6,022 bases of DNA from Burkholderiales bacterium (lineage in GTDB: Bacteria; Pseudomonadota; Gammaproteobacteria; Burkholderiales; Casimicrobiaceae), in the NCBI GenBank assembly GCA_025354075.1, contig JANXNO010000079.1, forward strand, positions 1 to 6,022, given 5' to 3'. Numbering within the stretch: the stretch's first letter is position 1; each line of letters begins with the position of its first letter. Position numbers and translations under genes: made by a program. The notes under the pieces were generated by a model. It searched no databases. It was not told the DNA's origin and worked only from the letters and a program-made list of their open reading frames with translations. Of this stretch, positions 1 to 5,756 are shown piece after piece.

Positions 1-1
1 G

Positions 2-1222
2 CTGCTCAACACGCTGCATGCGAAGCGCCCGATGGAGCGGGTGATTTACAACCATATGGTGGCCGTGTTCGCGTGCGGCCAGAACGACCCGGATCGTGCC
101 GCGCTGCATGTTGAACACATGACGCGCGACCTTGATGCGGCGGACTGCCCGCCAAGTCTGGCATTGATGTATCTGATGGTTGAATCTCGCGTATGCCTGG
201 CACGGCGCGACTATGCCATGGCGGCCACCGTACTGGAGCGGCACAAACTTCATGCGCACACGACGCACGTGGCCCTCATTCACGGTTACGCCGAGCTTGC
301 CCGTGCGCTGCACGTATATCAGCAGGATAGTGACGCGAGGCAACCGCTGCGCGAGCATCTGCAAACTGGGCTGACCGCGATGCGTGCAGGCGCTGGCAAG
401 CTGTTTTTCATCGCAGTTCCTGAGGCGCGCGCTGCGTTGTGTGCACTTGCGCTACGTGAAGACATTGAGTCTGCGTTCATACAGGCAGCACTCAAGGCTG
501 CGCCGGTTTCGCCACCGGTGTGGGCCGACGAGTATTGGCCCCGGGCGATGAGCGTGCGTTGTTTTGGCGGCTATCGGGCGGAGGGATTGGTCGAAGACGG
601 GCGCGGCTCTGCCAAAACTACCAAAGCGTCCAAAGCGTCCAATCGCCCGCTGAGTTTACTCAAACTTATCGTTGCTCATGGCCGACAAGGCGTAACGGTC
701 GCGTACGCAGCCGATGCATTGTGGCCCGCTCAAGATGGTGATCAGGCTGAAAACTCACTGAGCGTTAACTTGTTGCGGCTGCGCAAAATGCACTCGAGTG
801 CTGACCTGATTGAGCGGCGCGACGGCTGGTTGCATCTTGATGCCACACAGGTATGGACCGATGTTGCAGCGCTTGAATCGCATCTTGAAATTGACGCAAG
901 GACGTTGAGCGAAGCGGCCCGCATGGATTACATCAAACGGTTATTCGATCTTTATCGCGGTGATTGCCTGGTCGGCATAGAGGACGAATGGGCTCACAAT
1001 CGCGCTGCCCATTACCGTGGACGGGTAACGCTTGCCATACAACAGCTTTTACAAGGTGCGCTAGAAACTAATTATGTGGGTGCGGCCGAGCTGCTCATGA
1101 CGCAAGCCCATGCGCGCGGACTCGATGTCGCGCGACTGCTCAACGCGGTGCACCCTGGTCAACGCACGACGTCGACGTGGACGCGGTTGCAACGGCACCT
1201 TAGTTTGGTAGGCGTTCACTAG
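2..1222 (+). CDS. Transcriptional regulator, C-terminal part: helical repeats, winged helix and BTAD-like tail (5' end outside window)
   Basis: The frame is open from base 2, ten codons before the first ATG at 32, so the true start lies upstream and only the last 406 residues are seen. Numbering from that ATG: residues 1-160 are Ala/Leu-rich helices like the TPR region of MalT/LuxR-type and SARP-type ATPase regulators. Residues about 172-272 look like an OmpR-type winged helix: a SVRCFGGY strand, a SLLKLIVAHG helix, ALWPAQDGDQAENSLSVNLLRLRK as recognition region, then the DGWLHLD wing and VWTDVAALE. Residues about 300-345 (LFDLYRGDCLVGIEDEW) resemble the bacterial transcriptional activator domain (BTAD). 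Such proteins usually carry an N-terminal AAA/STAND ATPase, which is not visible here. The product is probably a cytoplasmic DNA-binding activator. It is the only plus-strand gene and converges on the minus-strand cluster. Targets are unknown; the repeated TGTAA elements upstream of the neighbouring genes are candidates by inference. The domain class is fairly certain, the ligand unknown. Confidence 0.75.
   Translation: MLNTLHAKRPMERVIYNHMVAVFACGQNDPDRAALHVEHMTRDLDAADCPPSLALMYLMVESRVCLARRDYAMAATVLERHKLHAHTTHVALIHGYAELARALHVYQQDSDARQPLREHLQTGLTAMRAGAGKLFFIAVPEARAALCALALREDIESAFIQAALKAAPVSPPVWADEYWPRAMSVRCFGGYRAEGLVEDGRGSAKTTKASKASNRPLSLLKLIVAHGRQGVTVAYAADALWPAQDGDQAENSLSVNLLRLRKMHSSADLIERRDGWLHLDATQVWTDVAALESHLEIDARTLSEAARMDYIKRLFDLYRGDCLVGIEDEWAHNRAAHYRGRVTLAIQQLLQGALETNYVGAAELLMTQAHARGLDVARLLNAVHPGQRTTSTWTRLQRHLSLVGVH
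621..638 (+). repeat. 9-bp tandem duplication inside the regulator gene
   Basis: The unit ccaaagcgt occurs twice in direct succession and a partial third copy (ccaa) follows. It encodes Lys-Ala-Ser twice in the linker just before the first helix of the winged-helix domain. Being a multiple of three it keeps the frame. It is probably a slippage polymorphism in a flexible linker. Confidence 0.6.
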
Positions 1223-1733
1223 AAACTCTGGTTGTTGGCTTGCTGATTACTTTGCCGCCTGATGCCTGTACCCGCACCAGCATGAATGCCTGCATTTCCG
1301 GCGAGATTGACGCTATTGGAACGGTGAAAAACTGGCCCTTTGAAAAGAATAGCAACCAGAATCCAGGGAAACGCCATACCGTAGTGATGGTGGCCCAGCG
1401 AAGGGTCGTGCGCCCTATGCCCGTGGTGATCGAGAACGACGAATCTTCAACCACCAGACCCGCCAACGGCGTGCCCATATTGCGCAGTTTTGCCATCGCG
1501 TTTCGGTAGTGTGAAAAGTACAGTCCGGCCACCATCGCCAATGCGAATATCAGGCTGGTCGCGAGAGAGCCGATATGCCACGAGCGATCCCCCAGCGCCA
1601 GCAGCCACACCAGACTGATCGCGACAAAGGCGATAGCGGCTACAAACAGCATGCCGCAGGTGTGCCAGACAAACGCGAAGACCGCGCGACGGATCAATGC
1701 GTCGTCGTATGCGAGGGTGGCCTGGTGAATCAT
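1200..1733 (-). CDS. YcxB-like small inner-membrane protein
   Basis: This is a 177-residue protein when started at the ATG that overlaps the stop codon of the upstream propeller gene (ATGA, bases 1733-1730). An in-frame ATG 7 codons earlier exists, but the ATGA arrangement suggests translational coupling and is preferred. Two hydrophobic segments (about residues 24-47 and 55-73) are separated by a short polar loop. A soluble C-terminal domain (about 90-160) follows, with the pattern of YcxB-like proteins: LRWATITTVWRFPGFWLLFF, then FFTVPIASIS and a closing helix. YcxB-like proteins have no well-established biochemical role, and none is assigned here. The soluble part is likely cytoplasmic. 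Expression should depend on the propeller gene, since no separate promoter space exists. The 3' end overlaps the convergent regulator gene by 23 bp. Family assignment is by pattern recognition and moderately sure. Confidence 0.72.
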   Translation of the reverse strand: MIHQATLAYDDALIRRAVFAFVWHTCGMLFVAAIAFVAISLVWLLALGDRSWHIGSLATSLIFALAMVAGLYFSHYRNAMAKLRNMGTPLAGLVVEDSSFSITTGIGRTTLRWATITTVWRFPGFWLLFFSKGQFFTVPIASISPEMQAFMLVRVQASGGKVISKPTTRVSSERLPN

Positions 1734-3364
1734 GGTGCCACCGACATGCCGCACTGATTGACCAGATAGTCACGAACCTTAGGCCACGTATCGCGCGTAG
1801 CGGTGGATGAGATAGCGCCCGCCAGTGCCGCGCTGCCGCTCATGCCGAGCGCAATGCGAGTAAGTAGCAGGCCATCGGTTGTCGGCAGCACTTTGCCGTC
1901 GCCGTCGATGTCCATAGAGCAACTTTTGTAGCCGAACAGGCCACCGTGGAGACGCGCAACACAGAAGTGAACGGCGGCCCCACTGTAACAATCACCGCCG
2001 ACTACTATCTTGCCATCGGGCTGCAGAAACATGGTCGTCGCGATGTCGTCGCTGCTGCCGATTGGCAGTAAAAACTTGCCGTTACCGACGCTGCTAGGCC
2101 CGTCGAAAGTTGTGTCGAGCGAGCCGTCGATGTGCAAACGCGCTAGACAAAAATCCTCGTTACCGCCGTTGTCGCAGTGGCCAGCAAGCAGAATTTTTCC
2201 GTCAGGCTGCAAGGTTAGGGCCGTCGCGTTGTCGGATTTTGCAGCAGTGACTGGCAGAAGAATTTTTCCGTTTCCCGTGCCGCTGGGGCCGTCGAACGTG
2301 GCGTCATATGAACCATCAGCATTAAGACGCGCCAGGCAAAAATCATTGTTCGCGACGCCTACTAGACAGCTGCCTGCAAGAAGGATCTTGCCGTCTGGTT
2401 GTATGAGTAGCGCGCCAAGCATGTCGTTGGAGCTACTGACAGGCAGCAAAAATTTGCCGTTGCTGCTGCCACCCGGCCCGTCGAACGTGCTGTCTAATGC
2501 TCCGACACTGTCGAGGCGCGTGATGCAGAAGTCAAAGTCCACCATTGTGCTCACGCAATTGCCTGCGATTACGATCATGCCATCGGATTGCAACGCCACC
2601 GCGATCGCGTAGTCGTGCGAGCTACCCACGGGGAATGCGATTTTTCCGGCACCCGTGCCTGTGGGGCCGACGAAGCTCGTATCGAGGCTACCGTCGACGT
2701 TGAGCCGCGCTGCGCAAAAGTCACTCTGGTTGTTGACGATGCAATTGCCGACCAACACGATCTTGCCGTTGGGTTGCAACGCCATGGCCGTTGCATAGTC
2801 ATCCGAGAAACCAATGGGCAGCATAAACATACCGTTACCCGCGCCACCTGGTCCGTTGAACGTTGAGTCGCGGGTCCCGTTTGGATACAAGCGCGCGATA
2901 CAAAAGTCGCTGTTCACACCGTTGTAGCAACTGCCCGCGACGATGATTTTGCCGTCTGGTTGAATGGCGACGGCATTGATTGCGTCGCTGTTGCCACCGA
3001 CGTCCAGCACGACCTTGCCGCCACCGTTGCCGTTCGGCCCGACAAAGCTCACGTCCAGCGTACCATCGGAATTGATCCGTGCTACGCAAAAATCTTGACT
3101 GTTCAGGCCATCGCAATAGCCGGCCAGCACTATCTTGCCATCGGGCTGCACCGCCATCGCGGTGAGATGGTCATGAGCGCCGCCGCCAATCGCGAGACTC
3201 GTGATGGAGCCCGCACCACCAGCAAAACTCAAGTCCAGATCACCCGGAATTTGCGCCGGTATGGCGTTGACGTGACTCGCGTGCGTTGCAAGCAAGACGG
3301 TTGTCGTTGTGAGCCATGCCGCACGACGCATCGTCCGGCTTAACTGAAGTACGAATGATTGCAT
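1730..3364 (-). CDS. Secreted delta-60 repeat (seven-bladed beta-propeller) protein with dockerin-like C-terminus
   Basis: The 544-residue product starts with a Sec-type signal: Arg14-Arg15, a hydrophobic stretch, and a probable cleavage after Val-Asn-Ala34. Seven repeats of about 62 residues follow, beginning at Q73, Q135, Q197, Q259, Q322, Q386 and Q448. The consensus is QPDGKIvlaGxC...DFCxARLnxDGsLDtsFdGP, the delta-60 repeat. The N-terminal segment DLDLSF (42-47) supplies the strands missing from repeat seven, so the ring should close as a seven-bladed propeller. Each repeat has one Cys pair (CX8C, or CX9C in repeats 4 and 5). Cys482 and Cys538 form an eighth possible pair, and there are no other cysteines. 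The tail (484-544) has a dockerin/EF-hand-like loop, D485-x-D487-x-D489, followed by TDGLLL. Function is unknown; binding or surface display is plausible. A purine-rich AGAAAG lies 5 bp before the ATG at 3364. Met12 (3331) is an alternative start that would still give a good signal peptide. The gene overlaps the downstream YcxB-like gene by ATGA. Confidence 0.88.
   Translation of the reverse strand: MQSFVLQLSRTMRRAAWLTTTTVLLATHASHVNAIPAQIPGDLDLSFAGGAGSITSLAIGGGAHDHLTAMAVQPDGKIVLAGYCDGLNSQDFCVARINSDGTLDVSFVGPNGNGGGKVVLDVGGNSDAINAVAIQPDGKIIVAGSCYNGVNSDFCIARLYPNGTRDSTFNGPGGAGNGMFMLPIGFSDDYATAMALQPNGKIVLVGNCIVNNQSDFCAARLNVDGSLDTSFVGPTGTGAGKIAFPVGSSHDYAIAVALQSDGMIVIAGNCVSTMVDFDFCITRLDSVGALDSTFDGPGGSSNGKFLLPVSSSNDMLGALLIQPDGKILLAGSCLVGVANNDFCLARLNADGSYDATFDGPSGTGNGKILLPVTAAKSDNATALTLQPDGKILLAGHCDNGGNEDFCLARLHIDGSLDTTFDGPSSVGNGKFLLPIGSSDDIATTMFLQPDGKIVVGGDCYSGAAVHFCVARLHGGLFGYKSCSMDIDGDGKVLPTTDGLLLTRIALGMSGSAALAGAISSTATRDTWPKVRDYLVNQCGMSVAP
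1943..3148 (-). repeat. Seven tandem delta-60 coding repeats, about 186 bp each
   Basis: The repeats encode residues 73-474 of the propeller protein, with a period of 62-64 codons. At DNA level the conserved blocks are the CAGCCCGATGGCAAGAT-like segment and the segment encoding DFCxARL. Divergence between copies is substantial, so this is an old protein repeat and not a recent DNA tandem array. Repeat 4 is the most degenerate (QSDGMIV, and DSVGALD instead of a DG turn). Repeat 7 is truncated after the ARLHGG segment and is completed by the N-terminal strands. Confidence 0.85.
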
Positions 3365-3454
3365 GATGGCTTTCTACCGTTGCAGCGCGATATCGCCGCT
3401 TGTGCATGGGAGGTGTGCTTGACCTGCAAGTTGGCGGTGCAGATCAAACACAGA

Positions 3455-3492
3455 CACACGTTAGGTGGCTGCGACTTACAACTGGATTACAC
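3455..3492 (-). promoter_or_regulatory. Conserved 38-bp promoter/operator-like element, copy A (upstream of the propeller gene)
   Basis: This stretch matches 5435-5472 at 35 of 38 positions; the mismatches are at 3470, 3471 and 3481. Similarity stops abruptly at both ends. Read on the minus strand it contains TGTAATCCAGT then TGTAAGTCGC, i.e. two TGTAA half-sites 11 bp apart, followed 9 bp after the second half-site (TGTAAGTC) by TAACGT, a weak -10 candidate. An A-tract lies just upstream (about 3499-3505). The element ends 90 bp before the ATG at 3364. The promoter role is inferred from position and conservation; the similarity itself is seen directly. Confidence 0.6.
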
Positions 3493-3543
3493 ATTCAGTT
3501 TTTTGTGCTTGCGGTTGACGTGCCTTCTGCGACAACGCTCAAT

Positions 3544-3882
3544 TTAGCTGGCGTTGTAGTCGGCATTGATTTCATCGTCAATTTCACTCGGTACCCCTAT
3601 CGTTTGCGGTGTGCCGCTACGAGCTAGTCGTTCTGACCTGGCCACTGCTTGCTGGAAGAAGGCAGCGAAGGAGATTTCGTCCACCTCCTTGAATTTTTGC
3701 AAGCGCGTCAAAACGTTTGCTATGAATCCGTCGACAGTGGGGTTATGTAGCGTTTGGTGAGAGACTGAATTTTTCTGCTCCATGAAATCAAATACTGTCC
3801 ACACCATTGCGTGTCCCGTCATCGATGTGGCGACGGTGCAGAGCCGCGGCAACAGGTCTGATGGACAGATAAAAAAGCGCAT
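3544..3882 (-). CDS. Small hypothetical protein, second gene after the transglutaminase-like gene
   Basis: No family is recognised. The preferred start is the ATG at 3882 (112 residues); a TTG immediately before it gives one residue more. The N-terminal third (MRFFICPSD... to about residue 36) is mixed hydrophobic with two Cys and no convincing signal peptide or membrane span. The middle (about 48-85) is predicted helical: a FIANVLTRLQKFKEV segment, then SFAAFFQQAVARSERLARSG. The C-terminus is short, acidic and probably disordered (SEIDDEINADYNAS). It begins 30 bp after the stop of the transglutaminase-like gene on the same strand with no promoter-like gap, so it is likely co-transcribed with it. 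A role as partner, regulator or substrate of that enzyme is only conjecture. No antisense frame offers a better gene. It is moderately likely to be real. Confidence 0.55.
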   Translation of the reverse strand: MRFFICPSDLLPRLCTVATSMTGHAMVWTVFDFMEQKNSVSHQTLHNPTVDGFIANVLTRLQKFKEVDEISFAAFFQQAVARSERLARSGTPQTIGVPSEIDDEINADYNAS

Positions 3883-3912
3883 CAAAACGTGTTCCGGGGC
3901 ATTGCCCGTTAA

Positions 3913-5340
3913 TCAAGTCTCCATCTCAAGGGCCACCTTCGTTTCGAGCTTGTACATCGCGCTGCTACCGCCAATCGCTGCGATTTTCGCGTCCATTTGC
4001 TGCCATAGATTCATGGCGTCCAGGTCTGCCAGCGTGAAGCACGAGCTAAGGTTGTCGGCGACGTAACCATTGGCATGGCTGTTGTTCTTGAACTGATCAA
4101 GGTTGTACGAGGCGAGCAGGCCGTACGGCAGTTCAGCGACAGCCAGTTCGGTGGTTCGACGGTTGTGGTTGTTCAGAATCTGCGCATCGCTGAGCGCAGG
4201 ATCCCACCAAGTTTTATGGGTCGCGTCGTCGATGAGTAGATCGGTTGAGGGATAAGATAAATCGAGACCCACTAACTGCGCTGAGCGAGTGCTAAACGCT
4301 GAATACGGATCGTCGCCATGACCCAACCAAACGTTCAATGCCGGCACGAAAGGGGCACAGTGACCGATCGGTGGCAAATAGTGAACTTCAACAGCGATAT
4401 TCATCGTTCGTGCGACTGAACGCAGGAACGCTGTTGTGCCATAGCAGCCCGCCGTGAAGTGTCGTTTAGTTAGGGCGACTGCTGGATTGATCGTGCCTTC
4501 GAGCACCCGCGCCACAGGCGGACAACCAATATATTGCCAGTGAGCCCAGCAGTTCGCAGCGCTTCCCTTGCCCTCAAAGTGCTTCATTTTGTCGGCGCAC
4601 CACAGAAGTAGTCTGCCGAAGGCCTGTGCTTTGGCTGCGTACAGGACGCGTAGTTGCGTTTGGCCGGGCGCGATATGTTCTGGATTGGGGATAGCGTTGG
4701 CTTGCAAAAAACCGTACACATAATCGGGTGGGGCAAGTGTGCTGTAGCCATCAGCATAAGAGTTGTCAACTGCGTAGGCACCCAGGTCGTTGGCCCAGAC
4801 AAAAAACTGCCTACTGTCAAACAGCACCTTTAGTTCGTTCGCTGGCATGGTGGTGATCGACCAGGGAAGATCGCCTCGCAGCTCGACGGCAAGGCAGAGC
4901 GCGACGTGAGCCAGATAGAAGCTCCACGCTTCCGCTGCTGCGAACGCCGTTCTTACATAGAGATCCGTCGGAACTGCAACGTTGGTCGGCACCAGTGGCA
5001 AGTTAAGCCCGTTGCCTGTGCCTTGATAGGCGTGCACAAACGCGTCGTTCAAGGCAGCGATGCCGCTTCCCCAACTGGTGTAAGGCACGACGGCAGCGTT
5101 GGTCATCTGCCACAGTATCGCGTCGCGCACGTTGGTGTGCAGGCTCAGCCAACGCGCCAGATTGGGAATCATGGTGGTGGATGCGATGCTTGCCCAACGT
5201 GCCGACGGTGGCTGCCACACGCTGCCTGTATCCACCGGCATGGCATTGGCGAAGCGCGCGTGCCAGGGCAGCAGCAGCGACGACGTGGAGGCGGCGATGC
5301 CTTTGATAAAGCGACGACGGTAGTGCGCGGGATTAAGCAT
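3913..5340 (-). CDS. Tat-exported transglutaminase-like (papain-fold) protein
   Basis: The 475-residue product starts at the ATG at 5340. A TTG at 5376 in the same frame would add 12 residues but would leave the twin-arginine region too far in and sit closer to the promoter element. The N-terminus HYRRRFIKG followed by a hydrophobic stretch and ANA (cleavage after about residue 33) is a good Tat signal. The catalytic-looking core is at about 290-350: GCYGTTAFLRSVARTMNI with Cys299, then PIGHC with His327, then HGDDPYS with Asp343/Asp344. This spacing and the GC.GTT.FLR and HGDDPY blocks fit the Cys-His-Asp triad of bacterial transglutaminase-like proteins. The long helical N-terminal part (about 40-270) has no assigned fold. 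Transglutaminase-like proteins can be peptidases, cross-linkers or amidases, so the reaction is undetermined. It should act outside the cytoplasm. The gene is the first of a two-gene unit behind promoter-like element B. GAAAGAA lies about 5 bp before the ATG. Confidence 0.75.
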   Translation of the reverse strand: MLNPAHYRRRFIKGIAASTSSLLLPWHARFANAMPVDTGSVWQPPSARWASIASTTMIPNLARWLSLHTNVRDAILWQMTNAAVVPYTSWGSGIAALNDAFVHAYQGTGNGLNLPLVPTNVAVPTDLYVRTAFAAAEAWSFYLAHVALCLAVELRGDLPWSITTMPANELKVLFDSRQFFVWANDLGAYAVDNSYADGYSTLAPPDYVYGFLQANAIPNPEHIAPGQTQLRVLYAAKAQAFGRLLLWCADKMKHFEGKGSAANCWAHWQYIGCPPVARVLEGTINPAVALTKRHFTAGCYGTTAFLRSVARTMNIAVEVHYLPPIGHCAPFVPALNVWLGHGDDPYSAFSTRSAQLVGLDLSYPSTDLLIDDATHKTWWDPALSDAQILNNHNRRTTELAVAELPYGLLASYNLDQFKNNSHANGYVADNLSSCFTLADLDAMNLWQQMDAKIAAIGGSSAMYKLETKVALEMET

Positions 5341-5434
5341 GAATATTCTTTCGAGACGAGGCGACGCGGTGGGCAATCTTGGCTGTGCTCAACCCGCTAG
5401 GCGCTTTGCAGCGGCGACGTCGAGCACGAACACC

Positions 5435-5472
5435 CACACGTTAGGTGGCCACGACTTACACCTGGATTACAC
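5435..5472 (-). promoter_or_regulatory. Conserved 38-bp promoter/operator-like element, copy B (upstream of the transglutaminase-like gene)
   Basis: This is the partner of 3455-3492, exactly 1980 bp away and 35/38 identical. On the minus strand it reads TGTAATCCAGG then TGTAAGTCG, again with an 11-bp half-site spacing, followed by GGCCACC and TAACGT. It ends 94 bp before the ATG at 5340, against 90 bp for copy A and its gene, so the element keeps its distance to the start codon. This supports both a promoter role and the choice of the 5340 start. Confidence 0.6.
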
Positions 5473-5680
5473 CGCTCACTGCACAAATTTAATTAATGAA
5501 ATTGGGCGACGAGAAGATGTCTGTTCGCCGTATGAATGCAATGTCGTAAGCGGTGAAAACTCGTCGCTCCTGCGAAGCGATGGGGACGACCAAAAATTGA
5601 TACAGCTTGACGCTGAAAGTACCACTGTAATTGGGGTAAGCGGCGATTTAGCGATAAAGTCGGTTTATGTCATAAAGACG

Positions 5681-5738
5681 CAGTAGGCCTAGGGTGTAAG
5701 CCATTACAGCAGAAAGTTGTTACTGAAAATACCTACTG
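5681..5738. repeat. Inverted-repeat cluster downstream of the partial secreted-protein gene
   Basis: CAGTAGG at 5681-5687 pairs perfectly with CCTACTG at 5732-5738 across 44 bp. Inside lies TGTAAGCCATTACA (5695-5708), two 5-bp arms TGTAA/TTACA around a 4-bp spacer. TGTAA is the same half-site as in elements A and B, here as an inverted pair. The position, 19 bp after the stop at 5757 on the minus strand, would also suit transcription termination. There is no U-tract directly after the outer stem, so an intrinsic terminator is not convincing. Role unknown. Confidence 0.35.
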
Positions 5739-5756
5739 TACGCCGGGCAATCACAA

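Larger units (their letters stand above)
5341..5756. other. 416-bp intergenic region without a convincing gene
   Basis: It lies between the ATG of the transglutaminase-like gene and the stop of the partial secreted-protein gene. Its left part (5341-5434) should be the 5' untranslated leader of the transglutaminase-like gene. Bases 5435-5472 are the conserved element B. An AT-rich stretch (about 5484-5504, including tttaattaa) lies just upstream of it on the minus strand and could act as an UP-like element. Bases 5505-5756 hold an inverted-repeat cluster (5681-5738) and otherwise nothing I can interpret. A plus-strand frame covers 5339-5686, but it has no recognisable protein features and runs through element B. 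Confidence 0.7.

Noticed and set aside
2010..2612. A 200-codon open frame on the plus strand opposite the propeller gene
   Set aside because: It is the antisense shadow of the repeats: its own repetitive pattern (PSGCK..., LLGPSKV...) mirrors the delta-60 repeats, which have clear family features on the minus strand.
1943..3148. Regularly spaced similar DNA blocks, superficially array-like
   Set aside because: The period is about 186 bp, in frame, and encodes protein repeats; this is neither a CRISPR array nor a satellite.
3455..3492. Integron attC-like boxes: GTTAGGT fits GTTRRRY in both copies of the repeated element
   Set aside because: No matching RYYYAAC/GTTRRRY partner was found at 50-140 bp with a folding inverted structure, and the elements lie 5' of the genes they accompany, not directly after a stop as in cassettes.
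3493..3543. Possible intrinsic terminator after the small hypothetical gene (GCG-TTG ... CAA-CCGC near an A/T run)
   Set aside because: The stem is imperfect and short, and the T/A run is on the wrong side or too far to support a terminator.
4906..5400. A 164-codon open frame on the plus strand opposite the transglutaminase-like gene
   Set aside because: It is Arg/Cys/His-rich low-quality sequence with no domain, and it lies opposite a gene with a signal peptide and catalytic motifs.
5339..5686. A 115-codon plus-strand frame that contains HTLGGHDLHLDYT; a similar peptide (HTLGGCDLQLDYT) occurs in the plus-strand frame at 3359-3547
   Set aside because: Peptide similarity comes only from the 38-bp DNA element. 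Two of the three mismatched bases in it change the amino acid or fall in codons that do, and similarity stops outside the element, so a conserved DNA site explains it better than a conserved protein.
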